The notes beneath the pieces are model-generated. The model made no database searches and was not told where the DNA came from. It saw only the letters and a program-made list of their open reading frames with translations. Of a stretch of 64,000 nucleotides of DNA, positions 11,441 to 23,224 are shown in pieces. Made by a program: the position numbers and the translations under genes. Each line of letters opens with the position of its first letter. Position 1 is the stretch's first letter. The DNA lies in assembly GCA_021014325.1 (NCBI GenBank), contig CM037464.1, positions 8,029,127-8,093,126 on the forward strand, read 5' to 3'. This stretch comes from Plazaster borealis. Taxonomy: Eukaryota; Echinodermata; Asteroidea; Forcipulatida; Labidiasteridae.

Positions 11441-12620
11441 GCAGAAACCCCCCCCCCCACCGCAACTGAAAAGCTAAAACATTTGCGCGATCAATATTTA
11501 ATGCAACAGCAATATTTCCCTGGTATCCCGCGTTAGCATTGAACCATCTCGCATACACTGTTGGTTACCAGTGGAAACCAATATTCTATTTATTGACTGC
11601 TGCGACCGAAGTTTTGCACCGAAACTTCGCTAAACAAGAACAGCAAGTTAAAATCTCAGACAGTTTTTCAATCATGTAAAATGTAAATTGTTTTTTAAAT
11701 TGACTTTCATTTTTAAACTTACTCGGTTTAAACAGTTTTATTAGCCCAATTTTGTGCTTGTTTGTGCGGTACATGCACACACTATGCACACAGTTATCCA
11801 CTGTATTGCAGCAGCCTTATATGTGTGTACACAGGCTCTGTGTGATGACGGCCCGTATGCTACATACAGCGTCAATTACTTGTGATGTACACAGACACGG
11901 CGATCGTGCTTTTTTGACGGGCGTTTTTAAATCGGTAATATCGCCATGAAATGAATGAAAAACACTCAAAACAACTGCTGATGGATCTAAGTTAGAGCAC
12001 AAGCTTTCATTTGATGTGTCGTTTGTGTGTTTTAAGACCGTAGTTCCTGAGATCGAACCATAACTTAGTTTCACGGGTTAATGCTATGAAAACTTTCGGA
12101 TGGATGGAAGTATCTCTTTATAAATAGCCGAATCGTGTGTGTGTGAGCGTGTCTATCCATTCAAACCGAGGACTTTAACAAAAGGGATCCGGGTGTTTGA
12201 CAGAGCGAGGACGTCCTCGCTTCGTTTTCGTGCAAAACCAATGGCGACGTCGCTAAAAAAAACTATGTCCAAACAATGGGAGAACAAAGAGAAGTCCTCG
12301 GTAAGCGGGACTTACAAACATGTGTGTGGGTGGACACACGGAAGGGCATATGTGGGGTCCTGACAATAATGGAACAATTGACCCCACAAGGTCATTTCAA
12401 TAGGAACAATTGGGCCCCACAAGGGAATTCTTCAGAAAAGGGAATAATAGAACAACAATAGCAGTACCCCACAAACCGGATCCGTAAGGATGTGTGTGTG
12501 TGTGTGTGTGTGTATGTTATTGGATCTCCTCCCTGGATACCGCATCAAACCTCGCCAAAGTTACAGGGAAGAAAGGAGCTGACTTCGTACAGACACTCAT
12601 CTATTTTTTAACAAAATCCG
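11441..12620. other. non-coding stretch with a dispersed repeat copy and TG microsatellite
   Basis: No gene is evident. It includes the second copy (about 11930-12095) of the repeat seen at 7325-7490. The block at about 12310-12485 ends at a (TG)n tract (12489-12514) and recurs inverted at 38291-38470. Confidence 0.5.
12310..12514 (+). repeat. dispersed repeat ending in (TG)n, inverted copy at 38291-38470
   Basis: About 170 bp (GAAGGGCATATGTGGGGTCC ... ACAAACCGGATCCGTAAGGATG) is followed by a TG microsatellite. A nearly identical reverse-complement copy, with a CA microsatellite on the matching side, is at 38291-38470. It contains internal repeats of GGxCCCCACAAGG. A retroposed short element with a simple-repeat tail is plausible; class unknown. 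Confidence 0.75.
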
Positions 12621-12689
12621 TTCAGAATTGACAGATTTATGAGCAAAAAACCACCAAAATGTATGGGTTTTTGCGCGCCGTTTTCACTG

Positions 12690-13115
12690 TTGCTATGGGC
12701 AGCGCGCGCGTACAGTGCAAGCAAAGAACTGTTGCTATGGGCCGCGCGCGCGCGTACAGTGCAAGCAAAAAGAACAACGCACGGGATCACGGGGAACGGA
12801 AGCAGGCAGCATGGAGGCGCGGGTATAGACCCATTGCATATGACGTCACACTCTGAAAAAGGAGGCAGATCATTGGACGATAGCTGTTCTCTGTGCGTAA
12901 AAACGTGCGCGTGACCTCAGCGTATCTGTAGCGTTTCGCGTTATGCAAGGGGGATCCATTGATTTCTATAGACCCGGAGCGCGCCTCCGAACAATGCGCG
13001 TCATTTTGGGTGTCAAAACCCACTTTTGTGCATGTTTGTATACGATTTTGACACCCAAAATGACACCCAGGACAGGCGCACGTGAGTACGCTGCGCGTTA
13101 TGCAATGGGTCTATA
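12690..13115. other. GC-rich spacer with CG/GC dinucleotide runs
   Basis: Contains duplicated GTTGCTATGGGCxGCGCGCG...ACAGTGCAAGCAAA blocks at about 12690 and 12733, and two inverted copies of a TGACACCCAAAATGAC-type sequence around 12990-13070. No credible coding sequence. Confidence 0.5.
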
Positions 13116-13660
13116 GAGCACGTGGGACGGGGAGAGGAAGGGGCGGGGACCGGAGGCAGGCTAGCCACGGAGGCGCGGGTTAGAGCACGTGGGACGGGGA
13201 GAGGAAGGGGCGGGGAACGGAGGCAGGCTAGGCACGGAGGCGCGGGTTAGAGCACGTGGGACGGGGAGAGGAAGGGGCGGGGAACGGAGGCAGGCACGGA
13301 GGCGCGGGTTAGAGCACGTGGGACGGGGAGAGGAAGGGGCGGGGAACGGAGGCAGGCACGGAGGCGCGGGTTAGAGCACGTGGGACGGGGAGAGGAAGGG
13401 GCGGGGAACGAAGGCGGGCTAGGCACGAAGGCGCGGGTTAGAGCACGTGGGACGGGGAGTGGAAGGGGCGGGCAACGGAGGCACGCACGGAGGCGCGGGT
13501 TAGAGCACGTGGGACGGGGAGAGGAAGGGCGGGGAACGGAGGCAGGTACGGAGGCGCGGGTTAGAGCACGTGGGAAGGGGCGGGGAACGGAGGCAGGCAC
13601 GGAGGCGCGGGTTAGAGCACGTGGGACGGGGAGAGGAAGGGGCGGGGGAACGGTACCTTT
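13116..13660. repeat. GC-rich minisatellite, 62-67-bp unit, about nine copies
   Basis: Tandem units each starting GAGCACGTGGGACGGGGAG, then GGAAGGGGCGGGGAACGG and a GGCACGGAGGCGCGGGTTA end. Unit starts are visible at 13116, 13183, 13250, 13312 and onward. Every unit contains the palindromic E-box CACGTG and most contain a GC-box-like GGGGCGGGG. Long open frames in both strands here (Arg/Gly- and Pro-rich) are artefacts of the repeat. Confidence 0.95.
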
Positions 13661-13814
13661 TATTGTTTACGGAGGGACGAGGGCATCCCCTCCCCCAACA
13701 CGCAGCTCCATTTTTTCATGACATGCATCCGTCCTCAAGCAAATTATGACAAACTGAATAAAACACGCTTTAAAAGTTTACGCATTTATTTTTTTATTGT
13801 AAACCTCGCGGCAT

Positions 13815-15347
13815 CTACACCTCTTTTGTTAATGACCGGGACGGGAACAAAATTAATTCGACTGACAAATAATACAAAACGAGAAAAAACGGGACGAGAA
13901 AATAATGAACAGGACAGACAAATTTAATGGGGCTGGGGAAATAATACGGGAAAGGAAAAAAAAGAAAAGGGACTAATGATTTGTATTGTGACATCACACT
14001 TTGCTTAGCAGATTGATACAAAGTTAAGATCAATCTTAGTGCTTTGTGAAATCAGAACTTCGCGGAACTCTAGCGGGACCCGCTAATATTAAACTGTTTT
14101 ATTTTATTATTATGCTAGCGCGTTTAACCATGGGTTTTAAATTTCGACAAGTCTTTGGCTTATTGGCTTATTTTGTAAGTTTCAAAACACAAACATAATA
14201 TTTCAATTTCAAACTGTTTTTATTATTACGCTAGCACATTTAACCAGATGGGTTTTAAATTTCTTAAAGTCTTTGGCTTATTGGCTTATTCTTTAAGTTT
14301 CAACATTAACGATATTTTGACACTTCCGCAGTTATTTTCATTGGCGAAACATTAACGATTTTCAATAAAGCAATTTGATGGGTGTTTCCTGAATATTGTT
14401 TTTATTTATTTATAAAAGTGACAGTTGATAGTAAAACTAACACTAACACTGATGTCTTGATGTGATCTGATGATGTCATCGCAACTTTACTGCCGTCACG
14501 TGGTCGTTGTGTAACGCATCAACCCCTTAAACTATGGTCAGATCATCAACAGTGCACATTGTTAAGCGTAGCAGATATTCAGGTGTGCTAACTGCCCAGT
14601 TTACCTGTCTAGCGGGACCCAAAGTACAGAAATTAACTTGCACAAAACATAGAACATCATTTGCAAAAACACGTACAGTTGCGCAAACGGGGGACAATGA
14701 ACGGGACGGGAGCAAAATTAATTCGACTGACAATTAATACAAAACGGGAAAAAACGGTACGAGAAAATAATGAACAGGACGGAAAAAATTAACGTGGCTG
14801 GGGAAATAATACGGGAAAGGAAAAAAATAAAAGGGTTTAATAAAATGATACGGGACAGGAACAAAATTAACGAAACGGGGTACAAACAGGGTAATTTGTA
14901 TTGTGACATCACTTGGCAATAAGATTGATACAAAGTTAAGATCAATCTTAGTGCTTTGTGAAATCGGAACATCTAGCGGGACCCGCGCGTAGCGCCGGTT
15001 TCTTTCATTTGCGAAAAATTAAGGATTTCCAATAAAGCAATGTGATGGGTGTTTCCTGAATAAACGGGAAAAACGGGACTAGAAAAATAATGAACAGGAC
15101 GGAAAAATTTAACGGGACTCATGGGAAATAATACGGGACAGGAAACAAGAAAAGAGACTAATAAATGATACTGGACAGGAAAATAATAAACTGAACGGGA
15201 ACAAAATAAACAAACAGTGACAGGGTAATTTGCATTGTCACATCAGACTTTGCTTAGCAGATTGATACAAAGTTAAGATCAATCACAGTGCTTTGTGAAA
15301 TCAGAACAGCACGGACCTCTAGCGGGGACCCGCGGGTTTCCCGCTAG
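13815..15347 (+). repeat. cluster of ~280-bp repeats ending in Helitron-like 3' hairpin sequence
   Basis: Three copies (about 13830-14085, 14695-14990, 15060-15347) share GGGACGAGAAAATAATGAAC..., GATTGATACAAAGTTAAGATC and AGTGCTTTGTGAAATC, and each runs into CTAGCGGGxCCCGC. Only the last copy completes a hairpin and ends CCCGCTAG followed by T at 15348, the form expected of a Helitron 3' end (CTRR|T). Between copies 1 and 2 lie two ~115-bp tandem copies (about 14100 and 14215) with CTTTGGCTTATTGGCTTATT. A 5' end was not found, so element limits are uncertain. Confidence 0.55.
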
Positions 15348-15705
15348 TAAAAATTAAAAAAATAAAAATCTCGATGAAAACAAAGGTGGTTTTTGCGGAT
15401 AGCCGAAACCCCCAAAAATAAAAGTCTCGACGAAAACAAAGGTGGTTTCGGTGGATAGCCGAAACCTCCAAAAATAAAAATCTCGACGAAAACAAAGGTG
15501 GTTTTTTGCGGATAGCCGAAACCCCCAAAAATAAAAGTCTCGACGAAAACAAAGGTGGTTTCGGTGGATAGCCGAAACCTCCAAAAATAAAAGTCTCGAC
15601 GAAAACAAAGGTGGTTTCGGTGGATAGCCGAAACCCCCAATAAAAAACTCGACGAAAACATGGGTGGTTTCGGCGGATAGCGGATAGCCGAAACCCCCAA
15701 TAATA
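15348..15705. repeat. minisatellite of ~60-bp units, each with an internal inverted repeat
   Basis: About six units of the type CTCGACGAAAACAAAGGTGG...GGATAGCCGAAACCCCCAAAAATAAAA. In most units GGTTTCGG and CCGAAACC face each other across GTGGATAG, so each can fold. The array begins immediately after the CTAG|T end at 15347. Overlapping minus-strand frames repeating FGGFGYP are repeat artefacts. Confidence 0.92.
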
Positions 15706-16130
15706 ATAATAACTAGACATTAGGTGTTCGTGAACGAACATAAAGCTGTTCCTTGTTTTGCTTCAGTTAGCGCTCCAGACCTCCAACTCTTACACGCGCC
15801 GACCGGTCGCTAGCGACCGGTTTAAATCCCTTCAGAAAAAAATAGTTGTAAAACGAAAAATAAAGGTCGCATGGCCACACAGTTTTCAGAATAGGAAAGA
15901 GGACTCTTGACTATTGTGACCTGTTTTCAGGGTGGTGCCATTTGCAAAAAAATTAGTAAACAATTAATGTGTCCATATGATCAATTTATCGTAAAAATAA
16001 ATGGTGCATGAAAGGGTTGAAGTGGGTCTGACTTGGAGGAAGACCCTTCACCTTTGACATGCCCTTATTTTGACTTTAAATGTGCCTATCAAAACATCAA
16101 CCTAACCTTCATTCTGATACTGACTATAAA
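15706..16130. other. spacer, no gene seen
   Basis: Contains a small palindrome-like CGACCGGTCGCTAGCGACCGG near 15799-15820. No coding signal. Confidence 0.4.
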
Positions 16131-16134
16131 ACTG

Positions 16135-16860
16135 AACAGGTCTCACAAGTTAGTACGTCAAGCAAAATACCCTAGTTTCAAGGAGCAGCTCTCACAATTC
16201 AGTTCGTAAAGCGAACTAAACCCCATATCAAGGAACAGGTCGTACAAGTTCGTAAAGCAAACTACCCCTCGTATCAAGAACTCAGGTCTCACGAGTTAAT
16301 ACGTAATGTGAACTACCCCTCATACCAAGGAACGGGTCTCATAAGTTATTACGTAATGCGAAATAATACTGTATAATAGAGAACAGGTCCCATAAGTTAG
16401 TACGTGAAGTGTACGTAAAGTGAACTACCCCTGATATCAAGGAACAATTTTCAGAAGTTGGTACGTAAAGCGAACTACCCCTCATATCAAGGAACAGGTC
16501 TAAAAGTTAGTATGTAAAGCGAACTACACCTGATATCAAGGAACAGGTCTCACAATGTTTAGTACGTAAAAGCGAACTGCCCCTTATACATCAACAAACA
16601 GTACTCACAAGTTAGTACATAAAGCGAACTACCCCTCATATCAAGGAACAGGTCTCACAAAGTGAACTTAAAGTGAGCAACCCCTCATATCAAGGAACAG
16701 GTCTCACAAGTTAGTACTTAAATCAAACTACCCCTCATATCAAGAAACAGGTATCAGAAGTTAGTACAAAAAGGGAAATAACCATGTATATCAAGAAACG
16801 GTTCTCATAAGTAAGTACGTAAAGCGAACTCACCCTCATATCAATGAACAGCAGGGGCGT
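16135..16860. repeat. degenerate tandem array, ~48-50-bp unit, about fourteen copies
   Basis: Repeated unit of the form TATCAAGGAACAGGTCTCAC, AAGTTAGTACGTAAAGCGAA, CTACCCCTCA. Units diverge by substitutions and small indels, so this is an old satellite-like array. There are no constant-length unique spacers. Confidence 0.92.
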
Positions 16861-17555
16861 AAATCCTGGGGGGACGGGGGACACGCCCCCCCCCCCCACT
16901 TTTTGAAGGGTGGGGGACACCATATCAAATGTCCCCCCCCCCCCCCAGTTTTGTTTTAACTCATGTATCTCATATAGGGGCAATTTAATGTGTCATCTAC
17001 TATGACTTACGGTAACGCGCTGTCTGTAGTAAAGCTAACGCTTTCGTCGATGCACCGCCCGAAACTGCTCGGCAATTTACTCACTGGACCACCCGAAGCC
17101 GCCCGCGATTGGAAACACTTTGTGTCCTTGGTTTTACACACGCCAGCGGGTCACACAAAACAGCCACCGAAAGAGCGTGATCCGAAGACTTTGATGGTAC
17201 TGTAGCCGGTGACGCGCTGTCTACGTATAGCCCGAAATCGATCGACCATTAATTTACTCACTGGACCGCTCGAACTAAAGGGACATAAAATAAGTTTGGT
17301 GAGAAATTCAACGACTTCATTCCGAAACTAAATAGTATTCTGTCATTTGCATTCATACAAAGACATTTTGTAAACTTTGTTAGAAGCATATTTTTATGTG
17401 TGAATTTTAATCCTTTCCTTCATTAGGAAATTGTTGAGTGCCTGTTTAAATACTTCTATACAACGTTGATTTGGGTGCACTTTTTCTCTTCATTGAAAAC
17501 AAGATCGCATCGACATCTCTAAACATAAGTCATTATGGCAACAATAATCATAGAG
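16861..17555. other. spacer with C/G homopolymer runs
   Basis: CCCC-rich patches at 16884-16901 and 16933-16947, then two loosely related blocks (about 17000-17110 and 17205-17280) sharing GACGCGCTGTCT and AATTTACTCACTGGACC. No credible exon. Confidence 0.4.
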
Positions 17556-17559
17556 ACAG

Positions 17560-18130
17560 AGGACATTGGTGTTGAGAATTCGTGTGCAATCCGTATAGGC
17601 CTAAGACAAAAAAAGTGACAACCAATAAGTGGTCAACAACCAGGGTTGAACCGTAGTCTTGCATTATATACACAAAAAAATGCTCAATAGTTTCTGCGTC
17701 AGATTCACAGAGTGGACACACGACTTTTCTGTGATTTTCACACGAAAAAGTTTGTCCCAAGTTGGGAAGATCCCGTGATAAAGTCAAAAATAATATCTTT
17801 ATCCTTAGCATCTAAAAGGAAGTTTTTATGAATTTCACCCCAAACTCCAGTCACTTTTTCTGTGATTTTCATGCGAAAAAGTTTGTCCCAAGTTAGGAAG
17901 ATCCTGTGATAAAGCCAAACAAGCATATCTTTATCCTTAGCATCTAAAAGGAAGTTTTTATGAATTTCACCCCAAACTTCAGTCCAGTTGAAATCTTTTC
18001 GAAGATTTCAAATCTGAACCCTTTTTTCTTAGGCCTCTGGCAGGACAAAATCTCTGGCTATAAGGGCTTTGTAAACAAATTTGGTGGACAGTTTTGAAAA
18101 TGTCGCAAAATCCTCTACTCCATGATCAAT
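17560..18130 (-). pseudogene. LINE C-terminal remnant with RT zinc-binding-like motif
   Basis: Minus-strand fragments in shifting frames read VWGEIHKNFLLDAKDKD, an LTWDKLFR segment and CPLCESDAETIEHFFV. The CPLC...ETIEHFF pattern is typical of the cysteine/histidine motif after the RT in many LINEs. About 125 bp (17726-17852 and 17853-17980) is tandemly duplicated, so the KNFLLDAKDKD segment appears twice. This is a decayed fragment; clade not determined. Confidence 0.65.
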
Positions 18131-19320
18131 TTTTATATTCAGCCATCTGCTAGGATGATTACTGGGCCTACATCGTGTCTTTTAAAACAGGACTGGATTT
18201 ATATTTTCAGCAACACGCTTGTTTGTTTGTTAGGGTGTTTGTTTGTTTGTTGGGGTGTTTGTTTGTTTGTTTGATTGTTTATTTATTTTGTTGGTGCTAT
18301 GTTTTTTTTAGGTTTTTTTTATTCCTTTTATTGCCTTGTATTGTATTTGTTGTTCTTGTATTGTTGAGGTCGAATAACTAACAACAATAATAGCAATATT
18401 ATTCCAAACACATGCCAGGGTCACAACTCATTAACTTTTATTCTGAGTTTGCTAAACAGTTTGTTAGTAAAACATTTGTAATTGTTCTGATAGTGTATTT
18501 TAAAGTGGAAACATCATGTATAACTTAGATATTCTATAAGTCGGCCCATTGTTTTAAGCTTTAGCAGTTGTCCTTAAAATTTGATACATTTTATATCTTT
18601 GAAATATGGCATACAAGAAATATTCATCAAATTTTAATCAACATCCTTTCTTTTTCTTTTCATCGTTTCTGTATTGTTACGCACAAAGCTGGAAATGTAT
18701 ACATGTATGTTACTGGAAGTGACCATAAAAAAGGATGATAAAGCTTTCAATCTGAAAATCAAAAGATGACAAGAGTGAGAGAACCTATCATAAACAACCA
18801 TGGACTTAACAAGTTTGCTGTTATTATATCTATAACATGATTGACACCTTCAAAAGCAATACCGGGGAAAATGTTTTCAATCTAGGGCAAAAATGCAACT
18901 ATATTATGATCAGCAAAGCTGTTTCCGTTTTTAACGCACGTGTATGAGCTCCCGTATCCGTTGTTAAAGAGGAAGAGAATGTCAACTTCTTTTGTGTGAT
19001 GTACTCCTTTTCCAATAGATATAGAGTCCTCATGTGAGTGGGGGAAAAATTACAAGTTTCTAACCTCACGTTAAAGTGGTGTAAATTGCCCCTGTATTCT
19101 ACATTCAAAACATCTGTTGACATCATAACAGAAGAGAAATGGGTCTCTACATTTTTGTATGTGGATATTTTGGTTCATTCCTGAATTGCGAGAATACTCA
19201 ATCAAAACGGCATTGAATTTAACCTTTTGACTGACAAAAAATTCCTCCTTTAAAAATGTAGAGATCAATTAGGCCTTGCCGAAATCTAATGACGTCCTGT
19301 TTTAAACTTCTCTCTGAAAA
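18131..19320. other. intergenic AT-rich stretch
   Basis: Holds a TTTG-rich low-complexity tract at 18218-18360. A segment near 19050-19100 is an inverted relative of 19430-19480, inside the adjacent duplication. No gene seen. Confidence 0.4.
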
Positions 19321-20848
19321 AGTAAGTTATGATCAAAAACATTCCCGTACAAAAATGTAGAGACCCCGAATTTTATAGAATGATGATATTATCAGATTAT
19401 TTGGATGTTGACAAATTTTGCACTGATAGGGTGTGGAATACAATGACAACTCACACCATTTAAATGTGAGGTTAGAGACTTGTGGAACTTTCCTAAACCT
19501 TCTGAGAACGATACCCAGTCAATTAATCAGGCCGGGACAATACGCAAGTTTGCTGTACTTTCTAGAAAGTGCAGACACAATCGAAATGGTTACGCTGCAG
19601 CAGTGAGCCATTTGTATGAATCAGTCATGCGGGTAAGCAGCGAATAATAATTTTCGATGTTAAAAAACAGACATTGATCTTTGACATTTGACTTTATTTG
19701 ACATAATATTTTTATTCCACAAAGAAATGCAAAGTACGTTAGCGACCTTTCAGACATTTTCATGAGGCAGCACAAGAACTATATAGTTTTGTCAGAATCA
19801 GTGCCCCCACCACCACCACCACCGGGCAGCCAAAAGGGAACAAAATCCACCATACGTAAACAAGCATACAAACTAAGGATAAAACAACAGCCAAACAAAA
19901 ATCTGTCAAAAGAAAGACAAACACCAAGAGTACAATGGTCAATAGCATGAAAAATCAAAACGAGGACAACTTTTTCAAAAAGACGACATCAAAATCAGGC
20001 AAATCACAAAACGACAACAGGAACACAATTTACAAAATAAGGATGAAAAGACTAGGGAACAAACAAAATTCAGAAAGATGAAGTGAAAATAATAGTAACA
20101 AAAATGATACGAGAAACTTACAACTAGAGCTAATGTGCTGTATGAAATAAAATAAAACTCGGATTCTGCGTAAAGTTTTGACCCATTTCTTGGTATTTTT
20201 GACACGGATTCCGGGTAATATTTAATTACCCAGAAATTGGTCAGCAGGTCCCACGGGGCCTAGATTGCCGTCAATTCTGACCTGGAAGTTTAAAAAGTGT
20301 ATGGGTTGCTTGAAAGGTCACACAACTTCAACTTTTATTTATATCTCGCCTTGAACACAGTGGCAGGTTATACCGTTTTAACGTGAGGTTTATAGAAACA
20401 TTGTAATTATTTGTTTCCGCTTTATATATAAGAACTCTTTTTGAAAATGAGTGCATCTCAAACTAAATTGGACATTGGAGTCCCCCTTTAAGCTCTCCGC
20501 ATCAAGCAGAAAGGATAAGTGTACTCTTTATGAAAATTCGGCAGGGCGCAGTACAGTTGGCAGACAATGCAGCTGCAACGAGTAGTCCTGTTGCATTAGC
20601 AGCAGTTTTTGTGTACATTAATTCCGCGCACTTGTTTTGACCTCTAACATGGCATCGCGATTGCATTAGTTGGCAAGCTGGCAATGACGTCAATGAATGG
20701 TAGGCTATACTTATTTACATGCAAGGCAAATGTATTAGTTTTAACTCCTTTTATACCCCACATGGATTATCCTGTAAAACAAAATTAACTGACTTAAAGA
20801 GAGCGCAGAAAAGGGGTCTTTTCTAAGAAAAGAAAACAACAATAATTA
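19321..20848. repeat. 1.53-kb tandem duplication, copy 1
   Basis: Runs directly into copy 2 with an offset of 1528 bp. Differences seen by eye are few: a CCACCACC/poly-C tract (19802-19824), one A/G change near 20260 and a one-base A-run difference at the end. Short frames in it are duplicated exactly and lack any recognised domain, so I do not call a gene. It contains a TTTATATATAAG TATA-like stretch near 20421, of unknown meaning. Confidence 0.95.
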
Positions 20849-22384
20849 AGTAAGTTATGATCAAAAACATTCCCGTACAAAAATGTAGAGACCCCGAATT
20901 TTATAGAATGATGATATTATCAGATTATTTGGATGTTGACAAATTTTGCACTGATAGGGTGTGGAATACAATGACAACTCACACCATTTAAATGTGAGGT
21001 TAGAGACTTGTGGAACTTTCCTAAACCTTCTGAGAACGATACCCAGTCAATTAATCAGGCCGGGACAATACGCAAGTTTGCTGTACTTTCTAGAAAGTGC
21101 AGACACAATCGAAATGGTTACGCTGCAGCAGTGAGCCATTTGTATGAATCAGTCATGCGGGTAAGCAGCGAATAATAATTTTCGATGTTAAAAAACAGAC
21201 ATTGATCTTTGACATTTGACTTTATTTGACATAATATTTTTTATTCCACAAAGAAATGCAAAGTACGTTAGCGACCTTTCAGACATTTTCATGAGGCAGC
21301 ACAAGAACTATATAGTTTTTGTCAGAATCAGTGCCCCCCCCCCCCCACCACCACCACCACCGGGCAGCCAAAAGGGAACAAAATCCACCATACGTAAACA
21401 AGCATACAAACTAAGGATAAAACAACAGCCAAACAAAAATCTGTCAAAAGAAAGACAAACACCAAGAGTACAATGGTCAATAGCATGAAAAATCAAAACG
21501 AGGACAACTTTTTCAAAAAGACGACATCAAAATCAGGCAAATCACAAAACGACAACAGGAACACAATTTACAAAATAAGGATGAAAAGACTAGGGAACAA
21601 ACAAAATTCAGAAAGATGAAGTGAAAATAATAGTAACAAAAATGATACGAGAAACTTACAACTAGAGCTAATGTGCTGTATGAAATAAAATAAAACTCGG
21701 ATTCTGCGTAAAGTTTTGACCCATTTCTTGGTATTTTTGACACGGATTCCGGGTAATATTTAATTACCCAGAAATTGGTCAGCAGGTCCCACGGGGCCTG
21801 GATTGCCGTCAATTCTGACCTGGAAGTTTAAAAAGTGTATGGGTTGCTTGAAAGGTCACACAACTTCAACTTTTATTTATATCTCGCCTTGAACACAGTG
21901 GCAGGTTATACCGTTTTAACGTGAGGTTTATAGAAACATTGTAATTATTTGTTTCCGCTTTATATATAAGAACTCTTTTTGAAAATGAGTGCATCTCAAA
22001 CTAAATTGGACATTGGAGTCCCCCTTTAAGCTCTCCGCATCAAGCAGAAAGGATAAGTGTACTCTTTATGAAAATTCGGCAGGGCGCAGTACAGTTGGCA
22101 GACAATGCAGCTGCAACGAGTAGTCCTGTTGCATTAGCAGCAGTTTTTGTGTACATTAATTCCGCGCACTTGTTTTGACCTCTAACATGGCATCGCGATT
22201 GCATTAGTTGGCAAGCTGGCAATGACGTCAATGAATGGTAGGCTATACTTATTTACATGCAAGGCAAATGTATTAGTTTTAACTCCTTTTATACCCCACA
22301 TGGATTATCCTGTAAAACAAAATTAACTGACTTAAAGAGAGCGCAGAAAAGGGGTCTTTTCTAAGAAAGAAAACAACAATAATT
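20849..22384. repeat. 1.53-kb tandem duplication, copy 2
   Basis: Second copy, head-to-tail with copy 1 without spacer. It has a longer C-tract (21334-21346). Near identity means either a very recent duplication or an assembly artefact from two alleles. Confidence 0.95.
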
Positions 22385-22450
22385 TGCCAGAATTCCCTAC
22401 CCCCCCCCCCACACCAAAACTGGTGCATCCCCTTGTGTTCCCGGCCGCGT

Positions 22451-22707
22451 ATTTTTTTTTTTTTACACCGCAGCAAGGGGTTTTGTACTGTAACACTGTC
22501 AATTCCGTCTTGAGATAGGAGACTACGTCTAACCCTAAACCCTAACCCTAACCCTAACCCTATCCCTAACCCTGACCCTCACCTAACCCTAACCCTAACC
22601 CTAACCTAAACCCAACCTTTTATAGGCATAAATGTTTGTAGTCTCATCTCAAGACAGGAATTGGCAGTATTACAGTACAAAACCCCTCGCTGCGGTGTAA
22701 AAAAAAT
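22451..22707. repeat. interstitial telomeric repeats enclosed in a ~70-bp inverted repeat
   Basis: The left arm (22451-22526) and right arm (22638-22707) are near-perfect reverse complements: poly-T/poly-A ends, ACACCGCAGCxAGGGGTTTTG, and AGACTAC at the inner end. Between them lie about 87 bp of degenerate CCCTAA repeats (22531-22617). The arrangement is that of a small fold-back element whose loop is telomeric DNA. The orientation is CCCTAA on the plus strand. Confidence 0.92.
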
Positions 22708-22730
22708 GCTTCCCGGTGTCCCATGGAAAT

Positions 22731-22873
22731 CTGTCCCCCCGGAGATTCTGTCCCCATACGGGAAATTAACATTGGCTGGAGGAGGAGGATTCAAAAGAGG
22801 GCGCTATCAAAAGTAGTTTGTACACAGTTCGCCGTATGGGGGGACAGAATCTCCGGGGGGACAGAATCTCCTG
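22731..22873. repeat. short inverted-repeat (MITE-like) element
   Basis: The arms at 22731-22771 and 22832-22873 are reverse complements; each contains two overlapping copies of TCTGTCCCC with CCGGAGATTCTGTCCCC. The ~60-bp loop is unremarkable. No target-site duplication was identified. Confidence 0.75.
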
Positions 22874-22879
22874 CCACAC

Positions 22880-23220
22880 CGGCCCTAAAATTGTACCCTA
22901 TTTTCGTAGCTGCTAGACGACAGTATGATGACGTTGTAAATCGTTATAGCGCGCCCTCTTACGGCAAGATTTATCTAACTTGACTGGCTAGACAGTTTTA
23001 TAGCTCCATGGTTAAATCAACGAGTGCAGGGTGCACCACACTAAATAGGCCAAAATTATGCGCCAAACTAATTATCATAATTTGTAAACCCACAGTAACT
23101 TTTGAATAATAACGTTTTGGAGGTCATGCAATAATAGATTATGTAACTATAACAATAATAATTATTTATACCAGAACCTTGGGATTCTGTGCTTCAACTT
23201 CTGAGATTTGATAAATTTAG
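22880..23220. other. spacer, no gene seen
   Basis: AT-rich intergenic DNA. A GGGTGCACCACxCTAAATA segment near 23028 recurs near 23460. Confidence 0.35.
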
Positions 23221-23224
23221 GCTT

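Noticed and set aside
13189..13721. Arg/Gly-rich and Pro-rich proteins on both strands
   Set aside because: Both follow the minisatellite unit; open frames in two strands of a GC-rich tandem repeat are expected without coding.
15319..15741. FGGFGYP-repeat proteins on the minus strand
   Set aside because: Produced by the 60-bp minisatellite, with three overlapping frames equally open.
16135..16860. Regularly spaced repeats resembling a CRISPR array
   Set aside because: The units are contiguous and degenerate with no unique spacers, and the DNA is from an animal genome.
20502..22231. Duplicated 63-residue protein (20502-20693 and 22040-22231)
   Set aside because: Identity follows from the recent DNA duplication; no domain, no splice context and no conservation evidence.
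22531..22617. Chromosome end
   Set aside because: The telomere repeats are short, degenerate and continue into unique sequence on both sides.
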